The notes beneath the pieces are model-generated. The model saw only the letters and a list, made by a program, of their open reading frames with translations, was not told where the DNA came from and searched no databases. A stretch of DNA of 64,000 nucleotides from Burkholderiales bacterium (GTDB lineage: Bacteria > Pseudomonadota > Gammaproteobacteria > Burkholderiales > SG8-41): positions 124,001 to 188,000 of the forward strand of contig JALHRQ010000001.1 of the NCBI GenBank assembly GCA_022841375.1, in the 5' to 3' direction. A program made the position numbers and the translations under genes. Shown one piece after another: positions 24,290 through 33,939 of this stretch; the first letter of the stretch is position 1; the number at the start of each line of letters is the position of its first letter.

Positions 24290-24577
24290 TTATTTCGGCC
24301 GCAACGGGTACGGGTTTTCAGTCGGTGCGGTGTGCGGTGCCGGAAAGATAATTCCACCCACGCCGCTGCGGCTGGGTGGGGGCTCCATCTGCTCTCGAAT
24401 CTTTGCAAGGTCTCTGCGGATTTGGTCAACGCTGGTTTCCACGCCTCGAATATCGGGCTCACCTCGATACCGGTGGAGATCCTTGAGCAGCACCAATGCC
24501 CAAACTGCGGCACATATGACCACCACACGATACACCGCCCGCATTTCCGCTTCGTTTTGCTCAAGCCATTGTTTCAT
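24290..24577 (-). CDS. Small single-TM hypothetical phage protein
   Basis: 95 aa MKQWLEQNEAEMRAVYRVVVICAAVWALVLLKDLHRYRGE.. then coiled-coil-like VDQIRRDLAKIREQM; overlaps the upstream gene by 4 nt. Confidence 0.6.
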   Translation of the reverse strand: MKQWLEQNEAEMRAVYRVVVICAAVWALVLLKDLHRYRGEPDIRGVETSVDQIRRDLAKIREQMEPPPSRSGVGGIIFPAPHTAPTENPYPLRPK

Positions 24578-24858
24578 GCGCGCCCTCCTCGGATTTTCGG
24601 TTTTGCGGTAAGCATACCTAGCATCTGCTGGAACCCAGCGTCGGCCCTCGCCCTACCAACCGGTGTCACCTCAAGATCGGGGCGGGCAACGATGTGTTGC
24701 AGTGTTCTGATCGCATCGCGCGCCTGGCTCATCTGGTAGGCGCTTAAGCGGTAGCGTGCCCCCTCGGCCTTGCCCGCGAGGCACTGCTCCATTTCAAAAA
24801 GCGTACGTTTGCAAGCCTCGGCCAAAAAACCCCGGTACAGCGATTTGTCGTCCTGCAT
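24574..24858 (-). CDS. Hypothetical protein (element)
   Basis: 94 aa; overlaps the next gene at 24574-24577. Confidence 0.55.
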   Translation of the reverse strand: MQDDKSLYRGFLAEACKRTLFEMEQCLAGKAEGARYRLSAYQMSQARDAIRTLQHIVARPDLEVTPVGRARADAGFQQMLGMLTAKPKIRGGRA

Positions 24859-24962
24859 GGCGGTCTCCGTCGAAAAGTGACGGCACCAATCTAACCCCGC
24901 GGTAAGGGGTTTTGTTACACAAAATGTGTATTTTTAAAAATAAAATTTCCGGCATTTGAGTA

Positions 24963-25985
24963 TCAACCCGGCACAGATTTGACAACGCTGCAAGCCGCCC
25001 TCGCGCTTTGGCTATTCACAAAACCTAGTGACAAATCAAAAGATCGCCGCCCTTTCGGGGCAAGCGATTGGTACAAGGTTTTCTGAACCGCGCCTAACCG
25101 TGTCCCGCTCTCACCATGGGTATCGCACCTAATGACAAAATCTTTTTGTGGCGAGGCAGTGTTGTTTTGCAGAATAAAGCGCACCAGCATTACACTTCCA
25201 AAGCCGCCCAACTCCCAATGCAGCAACTCAAAACCCGTGCTGCCCTGGCGTAGTTTTGCGTCAAGTTCTGCGGCTGCAGCGGCGCGGCCTCGCTGCGCAT
25301 TTTGTTGGGCACGCTCTTGACCTGATTTTTCCTTCCGGAGTTGAGCCACCCGCTCTGCGACTTCCTTGCGCATTTGGTCATCCGAACGCGTCCGCATGGA
25401 TAACAGCCGCAAAGTGTCGCACGCGGCGCGCTCCTCCCCGGCGCCGTATAGCCGCTGGCATTGTTGCTCCTCGGCCTTTTGCTTTTCCGCCTCGGCACGT
25501 GCGACAGCGGCGGCGGATTTTTTATACTCAGCTTCCGCCTGCACTATCGTCTGGCGTTCATCGTCACTGACAGGGGCTTTCCCGAGCCGCGCCCGCACAT
25601 CGGCGACCATCTGCACATCCGACCGCTGCGACATGCTCAACATCCGCAGGGTCTTGCATGCTTCGCGCTCCCCTGCATCGGTGAATAGTCTGTGGCACTG
25701 GTCATGCTGTTGCAGGCGGGCCGCTTCGGCCGCAGCGGCGGCGCGCTCATCGGCCTCACGTTTCGCGTGCCTGGCTTCCATCTCTGCGAAACCGACACCG
25801 TAAACCATTTGGCTAATTTTATCCCGCAGGGCGTCGTCGGAATATTCCTGAGAATTCATGTTCAGGATCGTGGCGCAGGTCGCTCTGGCGCTTAAGTCCG
25901 TAAATAGATTGGCGCAGCGAGCGCTGTTATCTGCCCACGCCGGAGAGATCAGACAACACAGTGCGCCTAAGTACAGCAGTCGCAT
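24963..25985 (-). CDS. Secreted/periplasmic hypothetical protein with three Cys-containing repeats
   Basis: Signal peptide MRLLYLGALCCLISPAWA; repeats CANLFTDLSARATC, CHRLFTDAGEREACKTLRMLSMSQRSDVQM, CQRLYGAGEERAACDTLRLLSMRTRSDDQM. Confidence 0.75.
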   Translation of the reverse strand: MRLLYLGALCCLISPAWADNSARCANLFTDLSARATCATILNMNSQEYSDDALRDKISQMVYGVGFAEMEARHAKREADERAAAAAEAARLQQHDQCHRLFTDAGEREACKTLRMLSMSQRSDVQMVADVRARLGKAPVSDDERQTIVQAEAEYKKSAAAVARAEAEKQKAEEQQCQRLYGAGEERAACDTLRLLSMRTRSDDQMRKEVAERVAQLRKEKSGQERAQQNAQRGRAAAAAELDAKLRQGSTGFELLHWELGGFGSVMLVRFILQNNTASPQKDFVIRCDTHGESGTRLGAVQKTLYQSLAPKGRRSFDLSLGFVNSQSARAACSVVKSVPG

Positions 25986-26042
25986 GCCACCCCCTGCGAG
26001 TTGTTGTTATTGCGGGTCAGTCTACCGCACCAACCTACCACC

Positions 26043-26067
26043 AAAAAGACGCCCACCGAAGCGGGCG
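26043..26067 (-). terminator. Rho-independent terminator after the 1954-aa gene
   Basis: Minus strand CGCCCGC-TTCG-GTGGGCG then TCTTTTTGG: 7-bp stem, UUCG tetraloop, U tract. Confidence 0.85.
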
Positions 26068-26092
26068 AAAAACCCACCATGCGCGGCAACAT

Positions 26093-29000
26093 CTAGCGCT
26101 TGGGCGGCCCCAGCAACACTGCCTGCATGCCGGCGTCATCGTCGGCCACGGCCTCGATCCCTGAGATCGTGCGCCACACCTGGTAACCCGGCAGCCCGAG
26201 CAGATACGACACCCCGAGAATGATATTTTTCGCGTCGGTCTGGTCGCCTTCACCGGCTGCCACATCGGCCGTGGACTTGATGCCCTTGCCCAGCCCCTCG
26301 AAAAACGATTCCAGCGGGGTGATGCGGAAACCGAAGTTGTGCACGTCCTTGTCGAACAGCGACCAGGTGAACGATGCGAAGTCGCGCCAGATCGGCACGA
26401 AACCTGAGGCATACATGGCCACGCTGCGCCCGATGCACTTGCCCCAGCCCGCGGCATCGTCGGCCTTGTCGCAGCGCCCGCTGGCGATCTCGGCCAGCAC
26501 GGCTGGCATCACCACGATCAGCGTGAAGTCGGCTGCCAGCCTGGCCACCGCGTAGGGGTCGCCAGCTTTGGCCGCCTGCGCGTTGATCTTCCCCGAGCGC
26601 ACCAGCATGCCCAACTGCGCGCCGAAGTAGCCGTAGAACATCGTGAATGCCTTTTTAAGCTGCCCCCACCCGCCATGCCCGCTCTGGATATTGGCCAGGT
26701 CAACGATGCGGCCAGAGCCGTGCGTTTGCCGTACGATGTGGTCAGCGTATTGCACCGCCTGCGCCTCGTCGTTCGCGTGGCGTTTCATGGCTTCCTCGTA
26801 GGCCGCCAGCCATGTCGGGCTGCTCGTGCCTTTGTCCACGTAAGTGATCAGTGCGAACCAGCCCGCATACTCGGGTAGCAGCGAACCTGCGGCGCTGAAT
26901 TTCTTGACGGCATCCTGCAGATCGCGCTCGTAGCTGTCGTGCCGGTTGCGCATGTAGTCAGATCGGTCGAGGATGAACCGGTAATGTTCGGCCATCTGCG
27001 GGCTATAAAATCGGCCAATGTTTCGCAGCAGCGCCCCGGCGTTGACTCGCGCCATCGCTGGAATGATGCCGGTGACGTTCACCAAAGCAGTTTTCACCGA
27101 TAACCCCATGGCCACCACCAGCGTATTTTTCCGCGCTACCGACAGCGTGCGCTCAATGAACCCTGTGGGGTTACGTGGCGGTGCTGCAGTCTCGCGCAGC
27201 CGTTGCACTATGGCGCGGTAAACCTCGGTGCCGCCTGCGGTCTTGATCGCGTTCTGCAGGCGGGCACTGTTCAACAGGCGCCAGGTGTCGGCGACGGCTT
27301 CACGGAATGCCAGGTCGTGCACAGTCTCGTTGATGGTTTCCGACATCACGCCGAGATCGAGTCGCATGGCGCGCTTCACTTCCTGCACGCGCTGGGTGCT
27401 GCTGCCCTGATTGGTGCGCGGCATGCCCATGCTGCCACCCAGCATGTCCTGCACGGCGCCGGCTTCATCGAACCGGTGCGCCCGCTCGGACAAGTCGGCA
27501 TCGTATTTGATGCGGAAATAACCCCCGCGGGCTTGGCCATGCGGGGTCTGAAACGGCAGTGGTTCCACTTTGGGTGGTGCCGTGCCGCGGGTGCGCTCGT
27601 TCAATGCCTGCAGTTCAGGCCACAGGTTTTCATCGAACATGCGCCATATCGCATCGACCAGGCGCCAATCTTTCGCATCGAGGTTAGCCACAACGCGCTG
27701 CACTTGCGCGTCAGTCCAGCCATGCCCCTGCAGCAACCGCTGCCGGCCCTCGGCGTTTCCGTAATGCAGAGCCACCACCACCATATTCTCGCGGGTCAGA
27801 CTGCGGCCGATCTCGGGCACGTAGATGCCGCGTTGGCTGAATGCCAGCCGTTCCTTGATGCTGTATTGCGCGAACAGCGGTTTAAAGTAGGCATAGAGTT
27901 CTTTGAGTTTTTCCGCCTTCCAGTCGGCGCGCGTGCTCAGCCGGCCGAATAGCGATTCATGCGCCTGCCCCACCTGCCCGCCGCTCATCAAGTTAATCAG
28001 GGTTTCGACGTTCAAGAATTCCGCCTGCAACTTGTCGCCGGCACGCGCCAGGCCGCGCTTAATGCTCGGCACGTAGTCCGGTTGCACGCCCTTGGGCTCG
28101 CCGTCCATGCCGAACGCCGCAGGGTTGTGTTGGCGCATCTCGGCCACAATCCGCGCTTCCTCGTCAGCAAAGGACATGCCGCGGATTTCCAGATACGCCT
28201 GCTGCTCGCGCCGGGCCAGCCGCTCAAGTTGCTTTACCGCGTCCACCAGGCCGCGGAATTCCTCAACGGGAAGATCCCGGAAATGTTTGCGGTAGGTCTC
28301 ATTCAGCAGCGCGGCCGGGATGTCGGGCTGCACGGCTGCCAGGCGCTCGGATTCCGCGCGCACCCAGTCGGCAAGCGGCATGCGCTCGGCGTCGATCTGG
28401 CGCCGGGTCAGGCTGGTGCGCAGGTCGAACCGTTCCAACAGGGTGTCGAGTTGTTCGAGGAATTCACCCCGCAGGTTTTTGCGCGTGCCTTCGTTGTCGA
28501 ATTTCTTGAGGTAGCGCACGCTGGCGTCCACCTCATCAACGGCTCGAGCAGCTGCGCGGTGCAATTGGTTGCTGAGCAGTTGCGCCCGCTTGTGCTGCGC
28601 CGCCTTGGCCGTGTCGCCTTTTTTCCATGCGGCCACAGTCGCCCGCGCGGCCTTGGCTTCGGCCACCGAATACTGCGACGGCCGCAGGTCGCGCACTTTG
28701 GTGCGGGCCACGGTCACCTCGGCAAACTGCCGGGCGGCGGTCAGTTGTGGCCGCCGCTGGCCGGTGGCATCCGATAAGGCATTCACCTCGCGCTCAAGAA
28801 AACGGGCGCGCACGTCGTTGGTTATTGCTGCCTCGGCACCACGCTGCAGCGCGGTAGGATCGGACAAATCCCCATAGCGTTCGAGCATGCGTTGATCGGT
28901 CATGCCCTCAATCACCTGATCAGGTGGCGGTGCATCGAGCAGCGCCCGCACCACTTCGTCACCGGATGTAAACCCGAACAGTTCCGCGTAGACATCCGGG

Positions 29001-31957
29001 TCTACGCCCTCGGTGGCGGCCAGCCCGTTGGTGCCCGTCGAGAGATACCGCCAAGGTGCGGCGGGGCCTTCGCCGTACATCTCTTTCAGCACCGGCAATG
29101 ACAGCTTGGTGCCGGACATACCCAGCGCGGTCAGCAATCGCGCCTGCCGGCTGTTCAAGTCGGCGTCGGTGGTGTCGCGCAGCGTGCCATTCGCTACCAG
29201 TTCACGCACGCGATACACCGGCGTGGCCATCACCTCGGCCTCGACTTCGGCGCGCACCTCGGCGCGCTTTGCCTCGGCCTGGCGCTGCAGTTCTTTCAGT
29301 TTGCGACCTTTGGCGTTGGTCAGCCATTGCATATCGCGGAGGCTGCGGCGCTCCAAATTGCCCACGGCCTCGCGGGTCGCGTCATGCCCGAGCGCCTGGT
29401 ATTCGCCCCATTGCTCAGGCGTCATGCCGGTGCGCTCGGCGGATTCAAACAACGGTGCATAGCTGCGCGATGCTTCGGCCACGCCGATTTGCTCGTCGGT
29501 CGCCAACAAGCGATCCATCACGCCGCGCACTTCGTCTGACAGTTCGACATTCAGTGATTTAAGCGACCGGTAGACGTTCACCATCCACGAGCGGAAACGG
29601 GCAAACAGCCCTTGCATTTGCAAACTGGGTGCCTGTCCCTCGAACAGATAAGCCTCGAAACCTCGGGCAAACTGCTCGTGGTGTGGGCGCTTTTGCTCAA
29701 GTGGCATGCTGCGCCAGGTGGCTAGGTCATGCACCCCGAACCATTGCAGCACCGCCTGCATGTCGTCCTGCAGTTGCTTCGGCGCGTCGGGACGGCTTGC
29801 CACGTCGGCCAACACTTCGAGGTAAAAGTGCCCCGACTCATGAATAAATGTGGACAGATCGGCGTTTTGTAATAACGTTAAGACGCTTGGGGTTAACGTC
29901 AAATCGCCAGTGACCCCGAACGCGATCTGCCCCCGTTTATTCACGGGCTTCGGTATAGATGATTCTGTAGGCGGCTGGCCAAACACCTGCCGCATTACGC
30001 GCGTGAGCAGTGTGGGCTGTTGTGTCAGGGCAGCGGGCACCTGCCCAAATATCTGCGCGCCCGGCACCGCCTCGGCGCGCACCTCAAGCGGGTAGCGTTG
30101 CTGCATTTCCTGCGGTGCCAATCCAAGGCGCTGCGCCATGGTGGTATAGAAATTGGCGCCAAGCTTGGCGTACGCTGAATTCACGTCATCCGTAAAGCGC
30201 CCCGCCTGCGTGAGTTGTTGCATCAGCACCGCCTCGACGGCCTGCGCAGCCTGCTGCACGCGTTGAGTGGCTTCCTGCTCGGCAACCACGCGCGACACTT
30301 CCGCCTCAAACGCCTTGGCTTCCTCTTGCTCGAAAGTCTGCACCTCGGTAACACTTGGCGCTGCCGGATCAGTGCGCAGGTGCGGCAACAGTGCATCAGC
30401 GTACGGCTGGCCTGCAATGTGCGCCGCGTATTCCCCAATGGGAATGCGCAAATCACCACCGGCTTCGAGGGCTTGCTCGATCTGTTCTGCCACGCTGGGG
30501 GCATCCGCGGCAAGCTGGTCGAGCGTAACGCCCGCCTGTTCAAGGGTCGCGGTGTCCACATAGACATGCGTGATGCCACCCTCGGCTGCATTTTCCACAA
30601 ACTCACGGAAGCTTTCAGGATCGCGCGCCCGCACCTTGCTCGCCTTGGCCACTTCGGTAAGCTGCTGCAGGGCCGCTGCGTCTTGTTTAGCTGTGGCTGC
30701 GACGGCCTGACGCTCGCGCATACGGTTAAGTGTCATCAAGGACACATCCACAGCCGCGCCAGGTATCTCGGCAATCATCTCGGACAGCACTGCGGCCGGG
30801 TTGACCTCCTGCCCCGATGCAGCAGAGCCCAGCGCCTCTCCGGTGCCACCACCTGCCGCCTGCACGCCCATCTGTGCTGCAATGTTCTTGGCCGGGCCTG
30901 CGGCCAGCCTGACGCCGGCCATACCTGCTGTTGCGGCGTCCACGGCGCCGATCACGCCAGCTTTCACCATGGCCTGCCGGTTACGTTGTGCAAACTCTGG
31001 CGATGCCATGGCGCGCTTGATCGCAGCCGGGTCGCGCACGTTCACGCCCATCTCGTCCAAAATGCCCGACAGCGCATTTACATACTCCGTGCCTGCCGAT
31101 GTGCTGCCGACCGTGTAGGCAAGCCCGCGCACCCCTCCTACAACGCCACCGCCAACGATCAGCGGCAAGCTGGGCAGCAGTGCGCCGGTGGATTCCGCCA
31201 TTACCTGCGCGGTGATCGAGCTGGGTGCATCGGTAAATCGGTTGATTGCCTGGCCAAACGTCTTGGACGCCTGAAACCTTTGCAGATCTTCGTCGGCCGG
31301 CAGTGCTGCGACTTCTTGACCGCGACGGATGAAACCCACCGCGCTATCAGCCATGCGCTGCTCATGATAGGCACGCGTGCGCGCCAGATTCTCGGGGGTG
31401 CGTCCCGCACCCATGAACACGGAGCCCAGCGGCGACGCCTGCAGAATCGCTGCATCGTCGGCCAATTCCCCGCGCTCGATGCGATCAACCAGATTCAGGA
31501 TGCCGGCCGAGTCTTGCACGGCCTGCGCCTCGCCACCTCGCTGCGTGCTCGCAAGCCCGCGTTTAAAACTGCTGGTGATCTTGCCAACCAGGGAAAGGTT
31601 GCCGGTGTCATCGTGGGCAATTTTGGCGAATGCCGGATCGGTCAACTGGCGCGCGAGCACCGGATCGAACCGCATGTCCTGTTGAATTTGACGCCGCTGC
31701 GCTTCACGCTTCACGGCATCAAAGTTGCGTTCCACTACGGGCTCAGGTGTATCGGTCAGGCCGGCCAGTCGTCGCGCCTCCGCAGCCTTGTCGGGATTTA
31801 CCTTGAGGGCGCCGCGCAGCGTTATGTCCGCTCGTTCGCTGGCCGGCAGTTCACCGGGTAACAGAAACCCGCTCGACGGCTCGGGCACCGATGGCGCAGC
31901 CGATAGCGCATTGCGTTGCATGCGCCCTTCCTCATCGGGCAACAGAAATTCACTCAT
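26093..31957 (-). CDS. Large polyvalent phage protein (virion-associated) with HExxH metallopeptidase-like domain
   Basis: 1954 aa; STFIHESGHFYLEVLADVA ... HEQFARGFEAYLFEG; C-terminal region resembles PLxRFG/large polyvalent proteins of podoviruses. Confidence 0.85.
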   Translation of the reverse strand: MSEFLLPDEEGRMQRNALSAAPSVPEPSSGFLLPGELPASERADITLRGALKVNPDKAAEARRLAGLTDTPEPVVERNFDAVKREAQRRQIQQDMRFDPVLARQLTDPAFAKIAHDDTGNLSLVGKITSSFKRGLASTQRGGEAQAVQDSAGILNLVDRIERGELADDAAILQASPLGSVFMGAGRTPENLARTRAYHEQRMADSAVGFIRRGQEVAALPADEDLQRFQASKTFGQAINRFTDAPSSITAQVMAESTGALLPSLPLIVGGGVVGGVRGLAYTVGSTSAGTEYVNALSGILDEMGVNVRDPAAIKRAMASPEFAQRNRQAMVKAGVIGAVDAATAGMAGVRLAAGPAKNIAAQMGVQAAGGGTGEALGSAASGQEVNPAAVLSEMIAEIPGAAVDVSLMTLNRMRERQAVAATAKQDAAALQQLTEVAKASKVRARDPESFREFVENAAEGGITHVYVDTATLEQAGVTLDQLAADAPSVAEQIEQALEAGGDLRIPIGEYAAHIAGQPYADALLPHLRTDPAAPSVTEVQTFEQEEAKAFEAEVSRVVAEQEATQRVQQAAQAVEAVLMQQLTQAGRFTDDVNSAYAKLGANFYTTMAQRLGLAPQEMQQRYPLEVRAEAVPGAQIFGQVPAALTQQPTLLTRVMRQVFGQPPTESSIPKPVNKRGQIAFGVTGDLTLTPSVLTLLQNADLSTFIHESGHFYLEVLADVASRPDAPKQLQDDMQAVLQWFGVHDLATWRSMPLEQKRPHHEQFARGFEAYLFEGQAPSLQMQGLFARFRSWMVNVYRSLKSLNVELSDEVRGVMDRLLATDEQIGVAEASRSYAPLFESAERTGMTPEQWGEYQALGHDATREAVGNLERRSLRDMQWLTNAKGRKLKELQRQAEAKRAEVRAEVEAEVMATPVYRVRELVANGTLRDTTDADLNSRQARLLTALGMSGTKLSLPVLKEMYGEGPAAPWRYLSTGTNGLAATEGVDPDVYAELFGFTSGDEVVRALLDAPPPDQVIEGMTDQRMLERYGDLSDPTALQRGAEAAITNDVRARFLEREVNALSDATGQRRPQLTAARQFAEVTVARTKVRDLRPSQYSVAEAKAARATVAAWKKGDTAKAAQHKRAQLLSNQLHRAAARAVDEVDASVRYLKKFDNEGTRKNLRGEFLEQLDTLLERFDLRTSLTRRQIDAERMPLADWVRAESERLAAVQPDIPAALLNETYRKHFRDLPVEEFRGLVDAVKQLERLARREQQAYLEIRGMSFADEEARIVAEMRQHNPAAFGMDGEPKGVQPDYVPSIKRGLARAGDKLQAEFLNVETLINLMSGGQVGQAHESLFGRLSTRADWKAEKLKELYAYFKPLFAQYSIKERLAFSQRGIYVPEIGRSLTRENMVVVALHYGNAEGRQRLLQGHGWTDAQVQRVVANLDAKDWRLVDAIWRMFDENLWPELQALNERTRGTAPPKVEPLPFQTPHGQARGGYFRIKYDADLSERAHRFDEAGAVQDMLGGSMGMPRTNQGSSTQRVQEVKRAMRLDLGVMSETINETVHDLAFREAVADTWRLLNSARLQNAIKTAGGTEVYRAIVQRLRETAAPPRNPTGFIERTLSVARKNTLVVAMGLSVKTALVNVTGIIPAMARVNAGALLRNIGRFYSPQMAEHYRFILDRSDYMRNRHDSYERDLQDAVKKFSAAGSLLPEYAGWFALITYVDKGTSSPTWLAAYEEAMKRHANDEAQAVQYADHIVRQTHGSGRIVDLANIQSGHGGWGQLKKAFTMFYGYFGAQLGMLVRSGKINAQAAKAGDPYAVARLAADFTLIVVMPAVLAEIASGRCDKADDAAGWGKCIGRSVAMYASGFVPIWRDFASFTWSLFDKDVHNFGFRITPLESFFEGLGKGIKSTADVAAGEGDQTDAKNIILGVSYLLGLPGYQVWRTISGIEAVADDDAGMQAVLLGPPKR

Positions 31958-32502
31958 AGTTTTGTGTTCTCGGTTTTTTGCTTCCAGTCATACCAGCGGC
32001 TTGCCACATTGCCTGCAGTGGTCAGAAGTGTGCCGGCCGTGGCACCGAAACCGTTTGACGACTTGGCACGCATGCGCAGCAGGTCGACATTGCTGCCGTA
32101 GTTCTGCGCCTGTGTGCGGTACACCCACGCCTCTTTGTTGGCGTTGTCCATGATGGTGTTGGCGTCGATTGCACCCATGTAATCGGTGTCGGTCAGAATG
32201 TTCAGGGCCGAGCCTTCCCCGAGACCAATACCGTTCTCGGCCATGCGAGCGATCTGTGTGCCTTTTAGTTGCCGCGTTTTCAGTTGCGAGGCGACCGTGG
32301 CTTTCTGCCCGCGCCGGATTGCATCCTCGGCTTGCCAGGTCGAATACTGCTTGTTGTTGTCGGCAACCTGCGCCTGCATTTCATAGGCTGACTTTTCGGC
32401 CTCGGCCTTGGTGTACGTGCCGTAGGCAGCCGCAACACCACCCGCGGCCTGCATGCCCATGCCTACCTTGCCGACCGTGGCTATCGTTGAGGGATCACAC
32501 AT
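31954..32502 (-). CDS. Internal virion protein-like (T7 gp14-like)
   Basis: MCDPSTIATVGKVGMGMQAAGGVAAAYGTYTKAEAEKSAYEMQAQVADNNKQYSTWQAEDAIRRGQ...; ATGA overlap with the 1954-aa gene. Confidence 0.7.
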   Translation of the reverse strand: MCDPSTIATVGKVGMGMQAAGGVAAAYGTYTKAEAEKSAYEMQAQVADNNKQYSTWQAEDAIRRGQKATVASQLKTRQLKGTQIARMAENGIGLGEGSALNILTDTDYMGAIDANTIMDNANKEAWVYRTQAQNYGSNVDLLRMRAKSSNGFGATAGTLLTTAGNVASRWYDWKQKTENTKL

Positions 32503-32722
32503 TGGCTTGCCTTTCTGCGGCGGCTTTTCGATCTGCTGCCACTTGGAGTATCTGGCTGATTTCAGTCGCGGCTGCACGCTCCATCTGCGAAGCCTCCGGC
32601 AGTCGCCCGCAATGAATTATTGCCGCCAGGTCTTGTGCCAACTCAGCATTCGTGAGCGGCGGCTGATTGATCCGGTTGGCGTGCGCTGCCTCCAACTTTT
32701 CAAGCCTGGTGCTGTTGCTCAT
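32495..32722 (-). CDS. Hypothetical protein (element)
   Basis: 75 aa; overlaps neighbours by a few nt on both sides. Confidence 0.6.
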   Translation of the reverse strand: MSNSTRLEKLEAAHANRINQPPLTNAELAQDLAAIIHCGRLPEASQMERAAATEISQILQVAADRKAAAERQANV

Positions 32723-33201
32723 GCCAAGTCCGATACGTCGTCAATTACCGGCCGCCATACGTGTCCGGCTTCCAGCGCTTTCAGTCGGCGGTCAAAGTCA
32801 TCAACCGCCACGGCGCGGGCATAGTTGTTGATCATGCTCAGCAGGCGGTCGGCCGCCTCGGCGGATATGTCGCCAGTGGCAACTGCAGCCACCACGGCCT
32901 CGCATTTATCTGTGAACGTCTTGGCCTCTTTCAGGCCCGGCACTTCGACCCGCTCGCTTTCTTGCTTCGGCACTGGCGCCAATCGCTCAAGGCAAATGCG
33001 CAGCGCATTGGCCGCAGCGAATGGATCCACGTGTTGCGTCAGTGCCAGCGCCCTTTCAATCAGCACCACCCGGTGCGGCTCGATCAGCGCGCGCACTAGT
33101 TCGCTTTGTGCACGCCCCTTGGGTCGGCCAGGGCCACCAGGGCCGCCCGGCAGAAACTTGCCCTCATGATCACGCGGCGCCACTGCGGTCTGCTCAGTCA
33201 T
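32719..33201 (-). CDS. Hypothetical phage protein with GRPKG-type N-terminus
   Basis: DHEGKFLPGGPGGPGRPKGRAQSELVRALIEP...; DUF5681-like/small-terminase-like N-terminus (tentative). Confidence 0.6.
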   Translation of the reverse strand: MTEQTAVAPRDHEGKFLPGGPGGPGRPKGRAQSELVRALIEPHRVVLIERALALTQHVDPFAAANALRICLERLAPVPKQESERVEVPGLKEAKTFTDKCEAVVAAVATGDISAEAADRLLSMINNYARAVAVDDFDRRLKALEAGHVWRPVIDDVSDLA

Positions 33202-33452
33202 GCCAAGTCACTCACGGAAACAAAATTGAATCTTTCAGCGGTTGGCAACCTCTCCCGCTGCTGTCGCTGGCACTCGTCGGCCATTTCGGCTTGCAGTATT
33301 TGCACCACACGGCTCCGCGCTGCTTTGTAGATTTCCGGGTGGTCACGCTTCACCCATCTCCGCTGCGCCACCAGCCAAAACAAATAGTGCTGATTGGCGC
33401 ATTCGGCCTCACCTATGGTGTGCCCCGCGTATTTGCCGAAAGGCAAGATCAC
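33198..33452 (-). CDS. DUF3820-like small protein
   Basis: MILPFGKYAGHTIGEAECANQHYLFWLVAQRRW: PFGKYxG motif. Confidence 0.6.
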   Translation of the reverse strand: MILPFGKYAGHTIGEAECANQHYLFWLVAQRRWVKRDHPEIYKAARSRVVQILQAEMADECQRQQRERLPTAERFNFVSVSDLA

Positions 33453-33453
33453 A

Positions 33454-33939
33454 TCAGCCTCGCTTCTTGTTCATCGCCTGCCGCACCAACCGTGCAGCTA
33501 TGCGGTAGTCGTCACCTGCCCCGGTCTTGTTGAGAAAATCCCGCAGGCGGGGATTGCTCTTAACCATGGCCTGCGCCGCCTGTATGCCCTCAATTGCGCG
33601 TCGCTCACCGTAGGTTTCCACCAGATGCGCATGGGTTTTGCTTCGCATCTCTGCTGCGCGCTCGGCGCTCGGTGGGTTCATTTCCAGTTCCGCCCGCACT
33701 TGCGCGAACACATCGAGTGCATCAGCGTCGAGCCCAACATCACCCGCTAACTGGCTGTATTCGACTGCGCGCGCCTGGCGGGTGGCATCGTCACCGGCGG
33801 TAGGCTCCAACCCCAGCACCTCGGCCGCTCGCGGCAATATCGTCGGGTTATAGAGCACTGCGGCCCGTTCTTCGCTGGATGTCGGCTCGTATGGTTTGTC
33901 CGCCAACAGGGTCGGGTTGCCGGTTGTTTGCTCAAACAT
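33454..33939 (-). CDS. Hypothetical phage protein
   Basis: 161 aa, coding-like composition, overlaps the upstream gene by 8 nt. Confidence 0.6.
   Translation of the reverse strand: MFEQTTGNPTLLADKPYEPTSSEERAAVLYNPTILPRAAEVLGLEPTAGDDATRQARAVEYSQLAGDVGLDADALDVFAQVRAELEMNPPSAERAAEMRSKTHAHLVETYGERRAIEGIQAAQAMVKSNPRLRDFLNKTGAGDDYRIAARLVRQAMNKKRG

Noticed and set aside
30215-31861. 548-aa plus-strand ORF opposite the 1954-aa phage gene
   Set aside because: Antisense shadow ORF rich in Cys/His/Arg; the minus-strand frame has recognisable motifs and tight gene overlaps.
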